Source: Sphingobacteriales bacterium TSM_CSM (GTDB taxonomy: Bacteria > Bacteroidota > Bacteroidia > Chitinophagales > UBA2359). Taken from it: a stretch of DNA of 38,494 nt. The notes under the pieces were generated by a model. It searched no databases. It was not told the origin of the DNA and worked only from the letters and a program-made list of their open reading frames with translations. A program made the translations under genes and the position numbers. Location: NCBI GenBank assembly GCA_002212725.1, contig MTCR01000132.1, positions 1 through 38,494 on the forward strand. Reading direction: 5' to 3'. Of this stretch, positions 26,110 to 33,260 are shown one piece after another; position 1 is the first letter of the stretch; the number at the start of each line of letters is the position of its first letter.

Positions 26110-26910
26110 TTATTTAAAATGTTCTTTACAAAACAGTTTCATGTCTTTAATCTGATCGGCATTCCAATTATTGCTTAACATACGAAACATGTTTGGGCAA
26201 TATTCATCCATATACTTTCCGTTTAAATAACGTTGTCCTATAAAAAATCTGGCATAATGTTGCCTGCTCGCCTGGAAAAGTTGCTTACTCCCTACAGTAT
26301 AGGCTTCTTCATGTGTTGTAGAGGTAAAAACTTCTTCCTGTCCGGCGGGTGTACACCCGCCCGAGTAACCCCCATCTCTGCTTTCTAACAGATAATCTCC
26401 TTTTTTTAACGGAAAACGGGCATGCAATACCTCATCTACCCTGTAAACATTTCTGATGCCATACCACAAACATTGGGTAGAGTCTCGTATGTAACGCCGG
26501 TCAACTACGGTTCCTATAAATAGCGCATCAGACATAATAAGAGCATATAGGTCATACCAATCCAACGATTTATAAATTGGCCTTAACCTATATGGTCTAT
26601 CCACTCCCCTCAAGTAGCGATTAAATAGTGCGGTGTCAATTGTGTTCTTAATATACGGCAAAAAGCTAAATACCACATAGCCTTCATTTACCTTCCATTC
26701 CAAAAACCCCCGGCTATATGTTCTGCTGTTTACCAAAAACTCGGCAGTAGCGGCGCTGTCTTCGGGTGTAAGTACCGGAAACCCGTCTTCGGGAAAATAA
26801 TGGTAGTAGTCGCACTCAAAATATGGCGGCGGCTCGCCTTCTTCTTTTTTGCAGGTTCCGCTTGTCAGCAGCAGGCAACTTAGGGCTATTAGTAGTATAA
26901 AGCGGCTCAT
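26110..26910 (-). CDS. Predicted surface lipoprotein with NTR/TIMP-like domain
   Basis: The 266-residue protein has a short hydrophobic signal (MSRFILLIALSCLLLTSGTC). The Cys of SGTC is the likely lipidation site, although Thr at -1 is unusual. CKKEEGE follows, which fits the Lys-(Asp/Glu)2 lipoprotein export signal used by Bacteroidota for surface display. Residues about 120-215 (SDALFIGTVVDRRYI, NVYRVDEVLHARFPLKKGD, ESRDGGYSGGCTPAG) resemble the NTR/TIMP-like beta-barrel modules found near secreted proteases. This assignment comes from pattern reading only. It is the first gene of the operon, directly under the predicted promoter with the G8 spacer. An inhibitor or partner role for the matrixin is inference. 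Confidence 0.6.
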   Translation of the reverse strand: MSRFILLIALSCLLLTSGTCKKEEGEPPPYFECDYYHYFPEDGFPVLTPEDSAATAEFLVNSRTYSRGFLEWKVNEGYVVFSFLPYIKNTIDTALFNRYLRGVDRPYRLRPIYKSLDWYDLYALIMSDALFIGTVVDRRYIRDSTQCLWYGIRNVYRVDEVLHARFPLKKGDYLLESRDGGYSGGCTPAGQEEVFTSTTHEEAYTVGSKQLFQASRQHYARFFIGQRYLNGKYMDEYCPNMFRMLSNNWNADQIKDMKLFCKEHFK

Positions 26911-26944
26911 ACTGTTTGTTTTTGGTTTGCTGTATAAATATATA

Positions 26945-26975
26945 CAAAAATACCCCCCCCTATGACTTTTCCAAA
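26945..26975 (-). promoter_or_regulatory. Operon promoter with an eight-G run in the spacer
   Basis: On the minus strand, TTTG (26972-26975) and TATTTTTG (26945-26952) are exactly 19 bp apart, a full match to the Bacteroidota consensus. The spacer contains eight consecutive G's (C's on the plus strand at 26953-26960). The predicted transcription start is about 25-30 nt before ATG 26910. Changes in tract length would change the -33/-7 spacing. Confidence 0.65.
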
Positions 26976-27063
26976 TTTATTACAATATTTTATGTCATTT
27001 TTTTGTAAAATTAAGTGGGCGGTTTTATATCTGCTACTAAACACGGTATTATACACAAATCAG

Positions 27064-27099
27064 CTACTCGGGAACACCACATTTTTATGTGGTGAGTAG
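27064..27099. other. Bulged hairpin beside the right repeat
   Basis: CACCACAT-tttt-ATGTGGTG (27075-27094) is a perfect 8-bp hairpin. It is extended by CTACT (27064-27068) / AGTAG (27095-27099) with a 6-nt bulge on the 5' side. It lies 11 bp before the right direct repeat. It could be an end or recognition structure; no protein is known for it here. The rest of the gap 26976-27109 is A/T-rich and shows no gene. Confidence 0.5.
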
Positions 27100-27109
27100 A
27101 AGGCATCTA

Positions 27110-27273
27110 ATTTTACCGGCTATAGGGGCACCGTAAACCTGTTTGTTTTTAATTTGTTTTCTGCCGGTGCAAAAATTAAACTGAAACAACACGGGTAAAA
27201 CATTGGAACAACCGCACATAAATAATTTTGTAATACCCGATTAGTAAAGGTTAAATTTACCCGATATGAGTAA
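27110..27273. repeat. 164-bp direct repeat, right copy
   Basis: It is the second copy of the repeat at 23426-23589, in the same orientation. Its end forms a different hairpin from the left copy, TTACCCGA (27257-27264) / TCGGGTAA (27276-27283), because of a substitution and different downstream sequence. Confidence 0.85.
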
Positions 27274-27324
27274 TTTCGGGTAATTGCTGCAACACCTGTT
27301 TGTTTGTGTGTGTGAAAGTTAGAA

Positions 27325-27480
27325 CTACCATTCTGCCTGTTCGTCAATTCTGAAAACTTCGGTCATTTCGGTGAGCAGCGGCTGCAGGTATTGGGTGTGG
27401 TAACCGCTTTGTCCGCCATTTACGGGTTGTGTGGCAGCCACATGGGGCAGGCGCAATTGGGTTTGGCTTAATACCTGTTT
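27325..27480 (-). pseudogene. 3' end of a PaaC-like gene, truncated
   Basis: On the minus strand 51 codons end at TAG 27325-27327 and encode LPHVAATQPVNGGQSGYHTQ followed by YLQPLLTEMTEVFRIDEQAE and W. The pattern GG..G.HT..L..LL.EM....R......W matches the C-terminus of PaaC, a subunit of the phenylacetyl-CoA epoxygenase. The frame is closed by TGA at 27499-27501, and the upstream 80% or so of the gene is absent. A palindrome, ACCTGTCAGGT (27493-27503), lies at the break. The identification is tentative. Confidence 0.45.
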
Positions 27481-27520
27481 GTTATTTTTGAAAACCTGTC
27501 AGGTCTAACAGGGATTGAGT

Positions 27521-29176
27521 TTACCCTTCCAACAGTTCTTTGGCATTGGCCATAGCCATTTGCCCGGGTTGGTCGCCGCTGAGCATTTTGGCAATTTCTA
27601 TCACACGTTCCTGTGGTTGCAGGCGGCGTATGCCGGTAAGGGTGCGGTTGCCGTTGAGTTGCTTGTACACAAAAAAGTGGGTATTGCCCTTGCTGGCAAT
27701 TTGCGGCAGGTGGGTTATACAAATAACCTGATGCCCGCGGGCCAATTTTTGCATTACTTTTCCTACTTTCAGGGCTACCTCGCCCGATATGCCGGTATCT
27801 ATTTCATCAAAAATGAGGGTGGGCAGGGCGGTATTATCTGCCATAAGCGATTGTATGCACAGCATAAGCCTGGATAACTCGCCGCCCGATGCTACCTTGC
27901 GTATTTCGGCAGGCGGAAGCCCCTTGTTGGCGGCAAACATAACCTCTACATTGTCAATGCCGTTGGTGGTAAGGGCGGTTTGGGTATGCGCCATTTTTAC
28001 CATTGCTCCGGGCATACCTACCTCGGCAAGCAGGTTGTTTATCTGCTGTTCAAATACCGGCAACTGCTTTTTGCGGTTGGCCGACATTTGTCCAGATAAT
28101 TGCAGCAATTCGGCATGTTGTTTGGCTATGGCGGTTTTCAGGGCTTTTATTTCTTCGTCGGAGTTTTCGGCAGATTGCACCTGCGCCTGCAGGTTTTGTT
28201 GCAGTTGCAGCAGTTCGGCAATGGTGTTGAGCCGGTGCTTTTTTTGCAAACGGTAAATGATGTTGAGCCGGTCGTTAATTTCCTGTGCCCTTTCGGGGTC
28301 CATCATAACTTCGCTTTCCAGCAAACTCAGTTCGTTACTTATATCCTGCAGTTCAATGCTCAGGCTGTCTAATCGTTCCAGCAGGGGTTCCAATGCCTGT
28401 GTATAGCGCGAAACATCGGTGAGGGTGTTTTTTACGGTGCGCAGTTGCTGCAATACCGATGCCTCCTGTTCATCTAAGGCATAAATACCCTGCAGCAAGG
28501 CTTGTTTTATGGTTTCGGCATGGTTCAGGCGGCTTAGCTCCTGCTCCAGTGCCTCTTGTTCGCGGGGGTCGGTTAGCCTTGCTTCTTCCAGTTCGTTTAG
28601 TTGAAACAGGGTATAATCCAGTTCCTTTTGCACGGCAGCATAGTTGGTTTCCAGTTCGTGCAGGCGGTTTTGGTTTTTGCGGTAGCTTTTAAACAATTCG
28701 GCATATTGTGTCAGCAATGGGGTGTGGTTGGCCAGCGTGTCAATAATATGCAAATGGTAGCCGGTATCGTGCAGGTGCAGGGTTTGGTGTTGTGCATGAA
28801 GACTTACCAATTGTTCGCTAAGTGTTTGCAGCACGTCTAATGTAACGGGCGTGTCGTTTACAAATGCCCTTGATTTACCCGATGGCGTAACTTCGCGGCG
28901 CAATACGGTTTCGTCTTCGTAGTCTAAACCATGCTCTTCAAAAAATGGTTTCAGGTTGTAGGGGGCAACCAGAAAAACGCCTTCTATTACGCATTTTTCC
29001 TGGTTATTGCTAATGGCAGCCGTATTTACCCGTTGCCCCAAAATTAATGACAAAGCACCCAATATAATGGATTTACCGGCTCCGGTTTCGCCGGTTATAA
29101 TATTGAGGTGGTCTGTGAGCATAAGCTCCAGTTCATCAATAAGTGCATAGTTTTTTACGTACAGTTTTTGCAGCAT
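27521..29176 (-). CDS. recN: DNA repair protein RecN
   Basis: The 551-residue SMC-like ATPase acts in double-strand break repair. Its N-terminus is MLQKLYVKNYALIDELELML, with Walker A TGETGAGKS at about residues 28-36. A central coiled coil follows (about 150-360; e.g. LLEYRKNQ-type heptads). The C-terminal half carries the ABC signature KVASGGELSRLMLCIQ and the Walker B LIFDEIDTGISGEVA. Length is normal. Two TAATTTTG boxes 20 bp apart lie just upstream (29203-29210 and 29223-29230). Confidence 0.95.
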   Translation of the reverse strand: MLQKLYVKNYALIDELELMLTDHLNIITGETGAGKSIILGALSLILGQRVNTAAISNNQEKCVIEGVFLVAPYNLKPFFEEHGLDYEDETVLRREVTPSGKSRAFVNDTPVTLDVLQTLSEQLVSLHAQHQTLHLHDTGYHLHIIDTLANHTPLLTQYAELFKSYRKNQNRLHELETNYAAVQKELDYTLFQLNELEEARLTDPREQEALEQELSRLNHAETIKQALLQGIYALDEQEASVLQQLRTVKNTLTDVSRYTQALEPLLERLDSLSIELQDISNELSLLESEVMMDPERAQEINDRLNIIYRLQKKHRLNTIAELLQLQQNLQAQVQSAENSDEEIKALKTAIAKQHAELLQLSGQMSANRKKQLPVFEQQINNLLAEVGMPGAMVKMAHTQTALTTNGIDNVEVMFAANKGLPPAEIRKVASGGELSRLMLCIQSLMADNTALPTLIFDEIDTGISGEVALKVGKVMQKLARGHQVICITHLPQIASKGNTHFFVYKQLNGNRTLTGIRRLQPQERVIEIAKMLSGDQPGQMAMANAKELLEG

Positions 29177-29202
29177 AGCAGTAATTGCCGGAAAAAGAGT
29201 AG

Positions 29203-29230
29203 CAAAATTATAAAAATTTTAGCAAAATTA
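29203..29230 (-). promoter_or_regulatory. Two TAATTTTG boxes 20 bp apart upstream of recN
   Basis: On the minus strand, TAATTTTG occurs twice (29203-29210 and 29223-29230), each matching TAnnTTTG within the 10-bp direct repeat AGCAAAATTA (plus strand). They may be tandem -7 elements or an operator. A -33 box is not clear. Confidence 0.35.
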
Positions 29231-29318
29231 CTTTTTTTACTCTGTTGTGTGATTGTAAAATGCCGTTTTTTTGTGTTTTTCGGGCAGTTTTTGGGGTATA
29301 TTGCAGTTTTTACCGGAC

Positions 29319-30584
29319 TTATCCGGCGGCAGCGGGTTCTTTTTGGGTATGCTGTGTGTGGTAGTAAAGCGCCGAGCAGTTTTCGGGGGTAAAAACCTGC
29401 CGGGCAATGTTTTGTATGGTTTCGGGTGTAATGAGGTCGTACTTTTCAATTTCGGTATTTACCCAATCGGCGTTGCCCAATACTTCGTAGTAAGCCAATG
29501 AAAAGGCTTTCATCCAGAGGCTGGTTTCAGAAAAAACAATGGCAGACTCAACGCGGTTTACCGATTTTTTTAATTCGGTGTTACTGATAGGCTGGTTTTT
29601 AAGTTTTTCCAGTTCCTGCCAAATGGCGGCTTCGGCCTGTTGCATGTCTGCGCCTTCGTTCAGTTTACCTTCTATTACCAGTGTTCCTTCGTCAAATTCG
29701 CCGTACATGTGGGTATTAATGGCGGTAAACAGTTGTTGTTCTTTTACCAGCGCCTGATACAGCCTTGCCGATGAGCCGGCAGAAAGCAGGTCGTTCAGCA
29801 CATCGGTGGCAAAGTAATCGGGGTGGGTGCGGTTGCACACGTGGAAACTCAGGTAAATGGCATCAAGCGGCACATCGGCATACACGGTTTCGGAGCGTTT
29901 TTCGGTTTGGCGGGGTTCTTTGGGCAAGTTGCGGCGGTTTACCGGGCCGGCAGGAATGTTGCCAAACCATTTTTCTGCCAGCGGTATTACTTCCTGCTCT
30001 TTTATGCCGCCGGCAATGCTTAAAATGGCGTTGTTGGGGCGGTAATAGCGGTAAAAAAAGGCTTCCACGTCTTGCAGGGTAGCTTGTTCAATATGCACCG
30101 GTTCAAGGCCTATAACCGGCCACCGGTAGGGGTGTTGTTTGTAGCTGAGGGCGCGCAGGCGGTGCCAAACATCGCCATAGGGTTGGTTAAGGCTGGTTTC
30201 TTTAAATTCTTCTACCACCACGTTTTTTTGCACGCTCAGCACATCGGGGCTAAAGTTAAGTTGCATCATGCGGTCGCTCTCCAGCCAAAAGGCAGTTTCT
30301 ATGTTTATGGCGGGCAAAATGCAGTAAAAATTAGTTATATCGGGGCTGGTAAAAGCGTTGCTTTCGCCGCCGGCATTGTGTACCACTTCATCGTACCGGG
30401 CAATATTGGCCGAGCCGCCAAACATAAGATGTTCAAACAGGTGGGCAAAACCGGTTTTGCCGGGTTGCTCATCGCGCGAGCCAACATCATACAATATGTT
30501 TACCACTGCCAGGGGGGTGGTTTGGTCTTCGTGCAGCAGTATGCGCAACCCGTTTGAAAGGGTAAATTTTTTGTAATTAATCAT
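29319..30584 (-). CDS. M16 family zinc peptidase (insulinase-like)
   Basis: The 421-residue protein carries the inverted zinc motif HLFEH (H48, E51, H52 in GFAHLFEHLMFGGS), and the third ligand Glu is likely in VVVEEFKETS at about residue 125. Both M16 halves are recognisable: the N-terminal catalytic half (1-210) and the inactive half (210-421). No signal peptide is visible, so a cytoplasmic location is likely. It may process peptides. A TATCTTTG -7 element lies upstream at 30625-30632. Confidence 0.9.
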   Translation of the reverse strand: MINYKKFTLSNGLRILLHEDQTTPLAVVNILYDVGSRDEQPGKTGFAHLFEHLMFGGSANIARYDEVVHNAGGESNAFTSPDITNFYCILPAINIETAFWLESDRMMQLNFSPDVLSVQKNVVVEEFKETSLNQPYGDVWHRLRALSYKQHPYRWPVIGLEPVHIEQATLQDVEAFFYRYYRPNNAILSIAGGIKEQEVIPLAEKWFGNIPAGPVNRRNLPKEPRQTEKRSETVYADVPLDAIYLSFHVCNRTHPDYFATDVLNDLLSAGSSARLYQALVKEQQLFTAINTHMYGEFDEGTLVIEGKLNEGADMQQAEAAIWQELEKLKNQPISNTELKKSVNRVESAIVFSETSLWMKAFSLAYYEVLGNADWVNTEIEKYDLITPETIQNIARQVFTPENCSALYYHTQHTQKEPAAAG

Positions 30585-30624
30585 GGTTAGTTCCTGAAAT
30601 TGCCGCTGTAAGCAAATTGGTTGG

Positions 30625-30632
30625 CAAAGATA
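30625..30632 (-). promoter_or_regulatory. Candidate -7 element (TATCTTTG) for the M16 peptidase gene
   Basis: It is a full match to TAnnTTTG on the minus strand, about 41 bp before ATG 30584. The -33 box is poor. Confidence 0.4.
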
Positions 30633-30879
30633 CGCAAATAAGTGATAAAATAAGGTAAAATTATTCCGTGTACCCGTTTAGTGTTTTGGAACGGGGCGGC
30701 AGCGGTGCAACCCGGCGGCGGCTGTATTTTTGGGCGCCTCTCCTGCCCTGTTTTACCCAAACCCCCAACGCGGGTGTATGTTTTAACAAATTAAAACGCG
30801 CAAATTTAAACCTTTTGACCCTTTACTGTTTTACTTTGGTACACTAATCTAAATTATTGTTTAAACACAGAATAACACG
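30633..30879. other. Divergent gap with a GC-rich segment
   Basis: This stretch separates the M16 and nitroreductase genes. A segment at about 30690-30750 is strikingly G+C-rich (for example GGGGCGGCAGCGGTGCAACC) compared with the A/T-rich sequence around it, and it contains no convincing open frame. No other feature was recognised. Confidence 0.4.
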
Positions 30880-31461
30880 ATGAACACATTAAAAGAAGCT
30901 GCTGCCGTTTACCCCATTCATGAACTCATTCGCAACCGGTGGAGCGCCCGGTCTTTTACCGGCCAACCTGTTGCTCAAGAACTGCTGATGCAATTGTTTG
31001 AAGCCGCCTCGTGGAGTTTCAGCGCCAACAATTCGCAGCCGTGGCAGTACATTTACGCCCACCGCGCCGATGCGCCGGCGTTTGAAAAACTGTTTAACTG
31101 CCTTGCCGCCGGCAACCAACCCTGGGCTAAAAAGGCATCGGTACTCATACTGGCACTGGCAAAGGTAAAAACAGAAGATGGAAAACCCCTTAAATGGGCT
31201 TACCATGATTTAGGCGCGGCCAACATGTGCCTTATGCTGGAAGCAACCGCCAACGGACTGCACGGGCACCCTATGGCCGGTTTTGATGCCAACAAAGCCG
31301 CCGCCGATTTTAATATTCCTGACGGTTATGAACCCCATGTAATGATTGCGCTTGGCTACCTCAATTTGCCCGAAATGCTTGACGAACCATTTAAAACCCG
31401 CGAAACTACCCCCCGTACCCGCAAACCGTTAAGCGAGTTTGTATTTCAAAACAAATATTAA
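30880..31461 (+). CDS. Nitroreductase family protein
   Basis: The 193-residue protein belongs to the FMN-dependent nitroreductase family. It shows the N-terminal IRNRWSARSFTGQPV (the RxSxRxF flavin-binding motif), EAASWSFSANNSQPWQYIYA and the late motif VMIALGYLNLPE. It probably reduces small nitro- or quinone-type compounds using NAD(P)H; the true substrate is unknown. It lies 4 bp before the pirin-like gene, so the two are co-transcribed. Confidence 0.88.
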   Translation: MNTLKEAAAVYPIHELIRNRWSARSFTGQPVAQELLMQLFEAASWSFSANNSQPWQYIYAHRADAPAFEKLFNCLAAGNQPWAKKASVLILALAKVKTEDGKPLKWAYHDLGAANMCLMLEATANGLHGHPMAGFDANKAAADFNIPDGYEPHVMIALGYLNLPEMLDEPFKTRETTPRTRKPLSEFVFQNKY

Positions 31462-31465
31462 TTTT

Positions 31466-32176
31466 ATGCTACACCAACTGTTTCAAGCCCATACGCGCGG
31501 TATAAAAAATATTGGCTGGCTGCAAAGCAATTTTACCTTTAGTTTCAGCAGTTATCAAAATCCGTTGCGCAACGGGTTTGGGTTGCTTCGGGTGTTTAAT
31601 GATGATGTAGTGCAACCCGGCGGCGGTTTTGGACTGCATCCGCATGTAAATATGGAAATTATTTCGGTAATGCTGAAGGGGCGCATGAACCACAAAGACT
31701 CCCTTGGCTATGCCGAAGTGGTGGAAAAAGACTGGGTACAAATTATGAGCGCCGGCAGCGGGTTGCGGCACGAAGAACACAATATTGGAACAGACGAAGT
31801 TGGTTTTTTGCAGATTTGGATTGAACCCAAACTGCAAAACATAATGCCCCGCTATCAGCGCCGTTACTTTCCCGAAGCAAACCGGAAAAACAAACTGGTA
31901 ACCATTGTTTCAAATGCCGAGGGTACAGACCATTGTTGGATTAACCAGAATGCCCACCTTAGCCTTGGCTACTTTGAGCAGGGCGGGCAGGTAACCTACC
32001 GCCTTAACCCGGTAAATAAATGTGTGTTTGTTTTTTGCATTAGCGGACAAACCGAAATAGCAGGAGCGTTGCTGAACGACCGTGATGCCATAGGCATTTG
32101 GCAAACCGATACCCTGGTAATAAACTGCCCGACAGAAGCCCGGTTTTTACTCATAGAGGTGCCTGTTAACCACTAA
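31466..32176 (+). CDS. Pirin-family bicupin protein
   Basis: The 236-residue protein starts at ATG 31466 (MLHQLFQAHTRG), 4 bp after the nitroreductase stop. The N-terminal cupin has the motif GGGFGLHPHVNMEIISVMLKG and then VQIMSAGSGLRHEEHN, which supply the His/Glu iron ligands seen in pirins (H-x-H plus H and E). The C-terminal cupin is degenerate. Members include quercetin dioxygenases and redox sensors; the role here is unknown. Its end overlaps the convergent flavin reductase gene by 4 bp. Confidence 0.88.
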   Translation: MLHQLFQAHTRGIKNIGWLQSNFTFSFSSYQNPLRNGFGLLRVFNDDVVQPGGGFGLHPHVNMEIISVMLKGRMNHKDSLGYAEVVEKDWVQIMSAGSGLRHEEHNIGTDEVGFLQIWIEPKLQNIMPRYQRRYFPEANRKNKLVTIVSNAEGTDHCWINQNAHLSLGYFEQGGQVTYRLNPVNKCVFVFCISGQTEIAGALLNDRDAIGIWQTDTLVINCPTEARFLLIEVPVNH

Positions 32177-33081
32177 TCAGATGTTTGCCCCTGTGTGGCC
32201 AACAACATGGCAAAAGCCTGTGCCGCCTGTCCCGCATCGGTCATTTGCAGGGCTAAGGTATGCAGGGCGGTTTCAAGCTCGCCGGGGTTTTGCTCATGCC
32301 GGGCATAAACTTCTGCTACCTGCGGCAGGGCAACTGCATGGGCAATAGCATCGGCATCGGGTAATCGGGTAAGGGCGGCAAACTGCGCCAGGTGGTTTCC
32401 GGTAAGCACTTTGCTATGCCTGATATAAGGCGGCAGTTGGTCGAACCCTATGCCAATTTTGTCGAAAGGCTGGTAAATATGGTAAATGGCATTGCCCGAT
32501 GCACGGCAATAAAAAGCCCTGCCCATGCGCGCCATAAGGTCTATTTTATGCGGGTCAATGCGTTTTTGCTCATCTAATATGGCTTCGTCAATATGCATCA
32601 GCAGCACTTCGCAAATAATAAGGTTGCCGGCACCCGGTTTTTCGCCCAGCGAAATTATATCGGTAACCTTGCACTCCATTTGTACCGGCGATTCTTTTAC
32701 CCTGAAAGGGCGCACTTTTTCCGATGGCAGGGGGGTAAATCCGCCTTTGTCAAACTCGCTTACCTCGTGCGGGTAATCTATGCTGCACAGCGCCATTTGC
32801 CGTACTATGGGGTAACTTACCACATTTATAACCACCTCACGCGTGGCTATTACATTGGCAAGCGTGTCTTTGGTGGTGTTGTTGCCCACCCGCCTGTTTG
32901 ACGAAAACACTGCTACCGGCGGGTTAGAACTAAACACGTTAAAAAAACTATACGGCGCCAGGTTGGTGTTGCCCTCCAAATCTATGGTGCTGGCAAAACA
33001 AATGGGGCGGGGTGCAACTGCACCAAGCAGGTATTGGTGCAAATCGGCGGTGGGTATGGAACCGGGGGTAATAGTAAGCAT
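32173..33081 (-). CDS. Flavin reductase family protein
   Basis: The 302-residue protein has an FMN-binding split-barrel domain (residues about 10-200): LLGAVAPRPICFASTIDLEG, NLAPYSFFNVFSSNPP, VINVVSYPIVRQM and VQMECKVTDIISLG. A helical C-terminal extension of about 90 residues (TRLPDADAIAHAVALPQ onwards) goes beyond the usual family length of about 200. It probably reduces flavin or acts on an unknown substrate. It is convergent with the pirin-like gene; the 4-bp tail overlap leaves no room for a terminator. Confidence 0.85.
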   Translation of the reverse strand: MLTITPGSIPTADLHQYLLGAVAPRPICFASTIDLEGNTNLAPYSFFNVFSSNPPVAVFSSNRRVGNNTTKDTLANVIATREVVINVVSYPIVRQMALCSIDYPHEVSEFDKGGFTPLPSEKVRPFRVKESPVQMECKVTDIISLGEKPGAGNLIICEVLLMHIDEAILDEQKRIDPHKIDLMARMGRAFYCRASGNAIYHIYQPFDKIGIGFDQLPPYIRHSKVLTGNHLAQFAALTRLPDADAIAHAVALPQVAEVYARHEQNPGELETALHTLALQMTDAGQAAQAFAMLLATQGQTSD

Positions 33082-33212
33082 GGTTTTGCAAAGAAAAATT
33101 TAAACAGAGAAAATGTAATTAAAAGCACAAGATACGCATAAAATTCAGAAGCGGGGGCACACAGAACATTGACCTGTAACCTTGCGCCGGTAAGTTGTGC
33201 TAACCCAAAGCC

Positions 33213-33240
33213 TTGCGAAATGCAAAAATAACTACCTTTG
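33213..33240 (+). promoter_or_regulatory. Candidate promoter of gatA
   Basis: TACCTTTG (33233-33240) is a full TAnnTTTG match, with a weak -33 TTG (33213-33215) 17 bp upstream. The predicted transcription start is near 33246, about 15 nt before the GTG start. This excludes the TTG at 33213 as the translation start. Confidence 0.45.
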
Positions 33241-33260
33241 TACCTCAAAAAAAACGGTAC

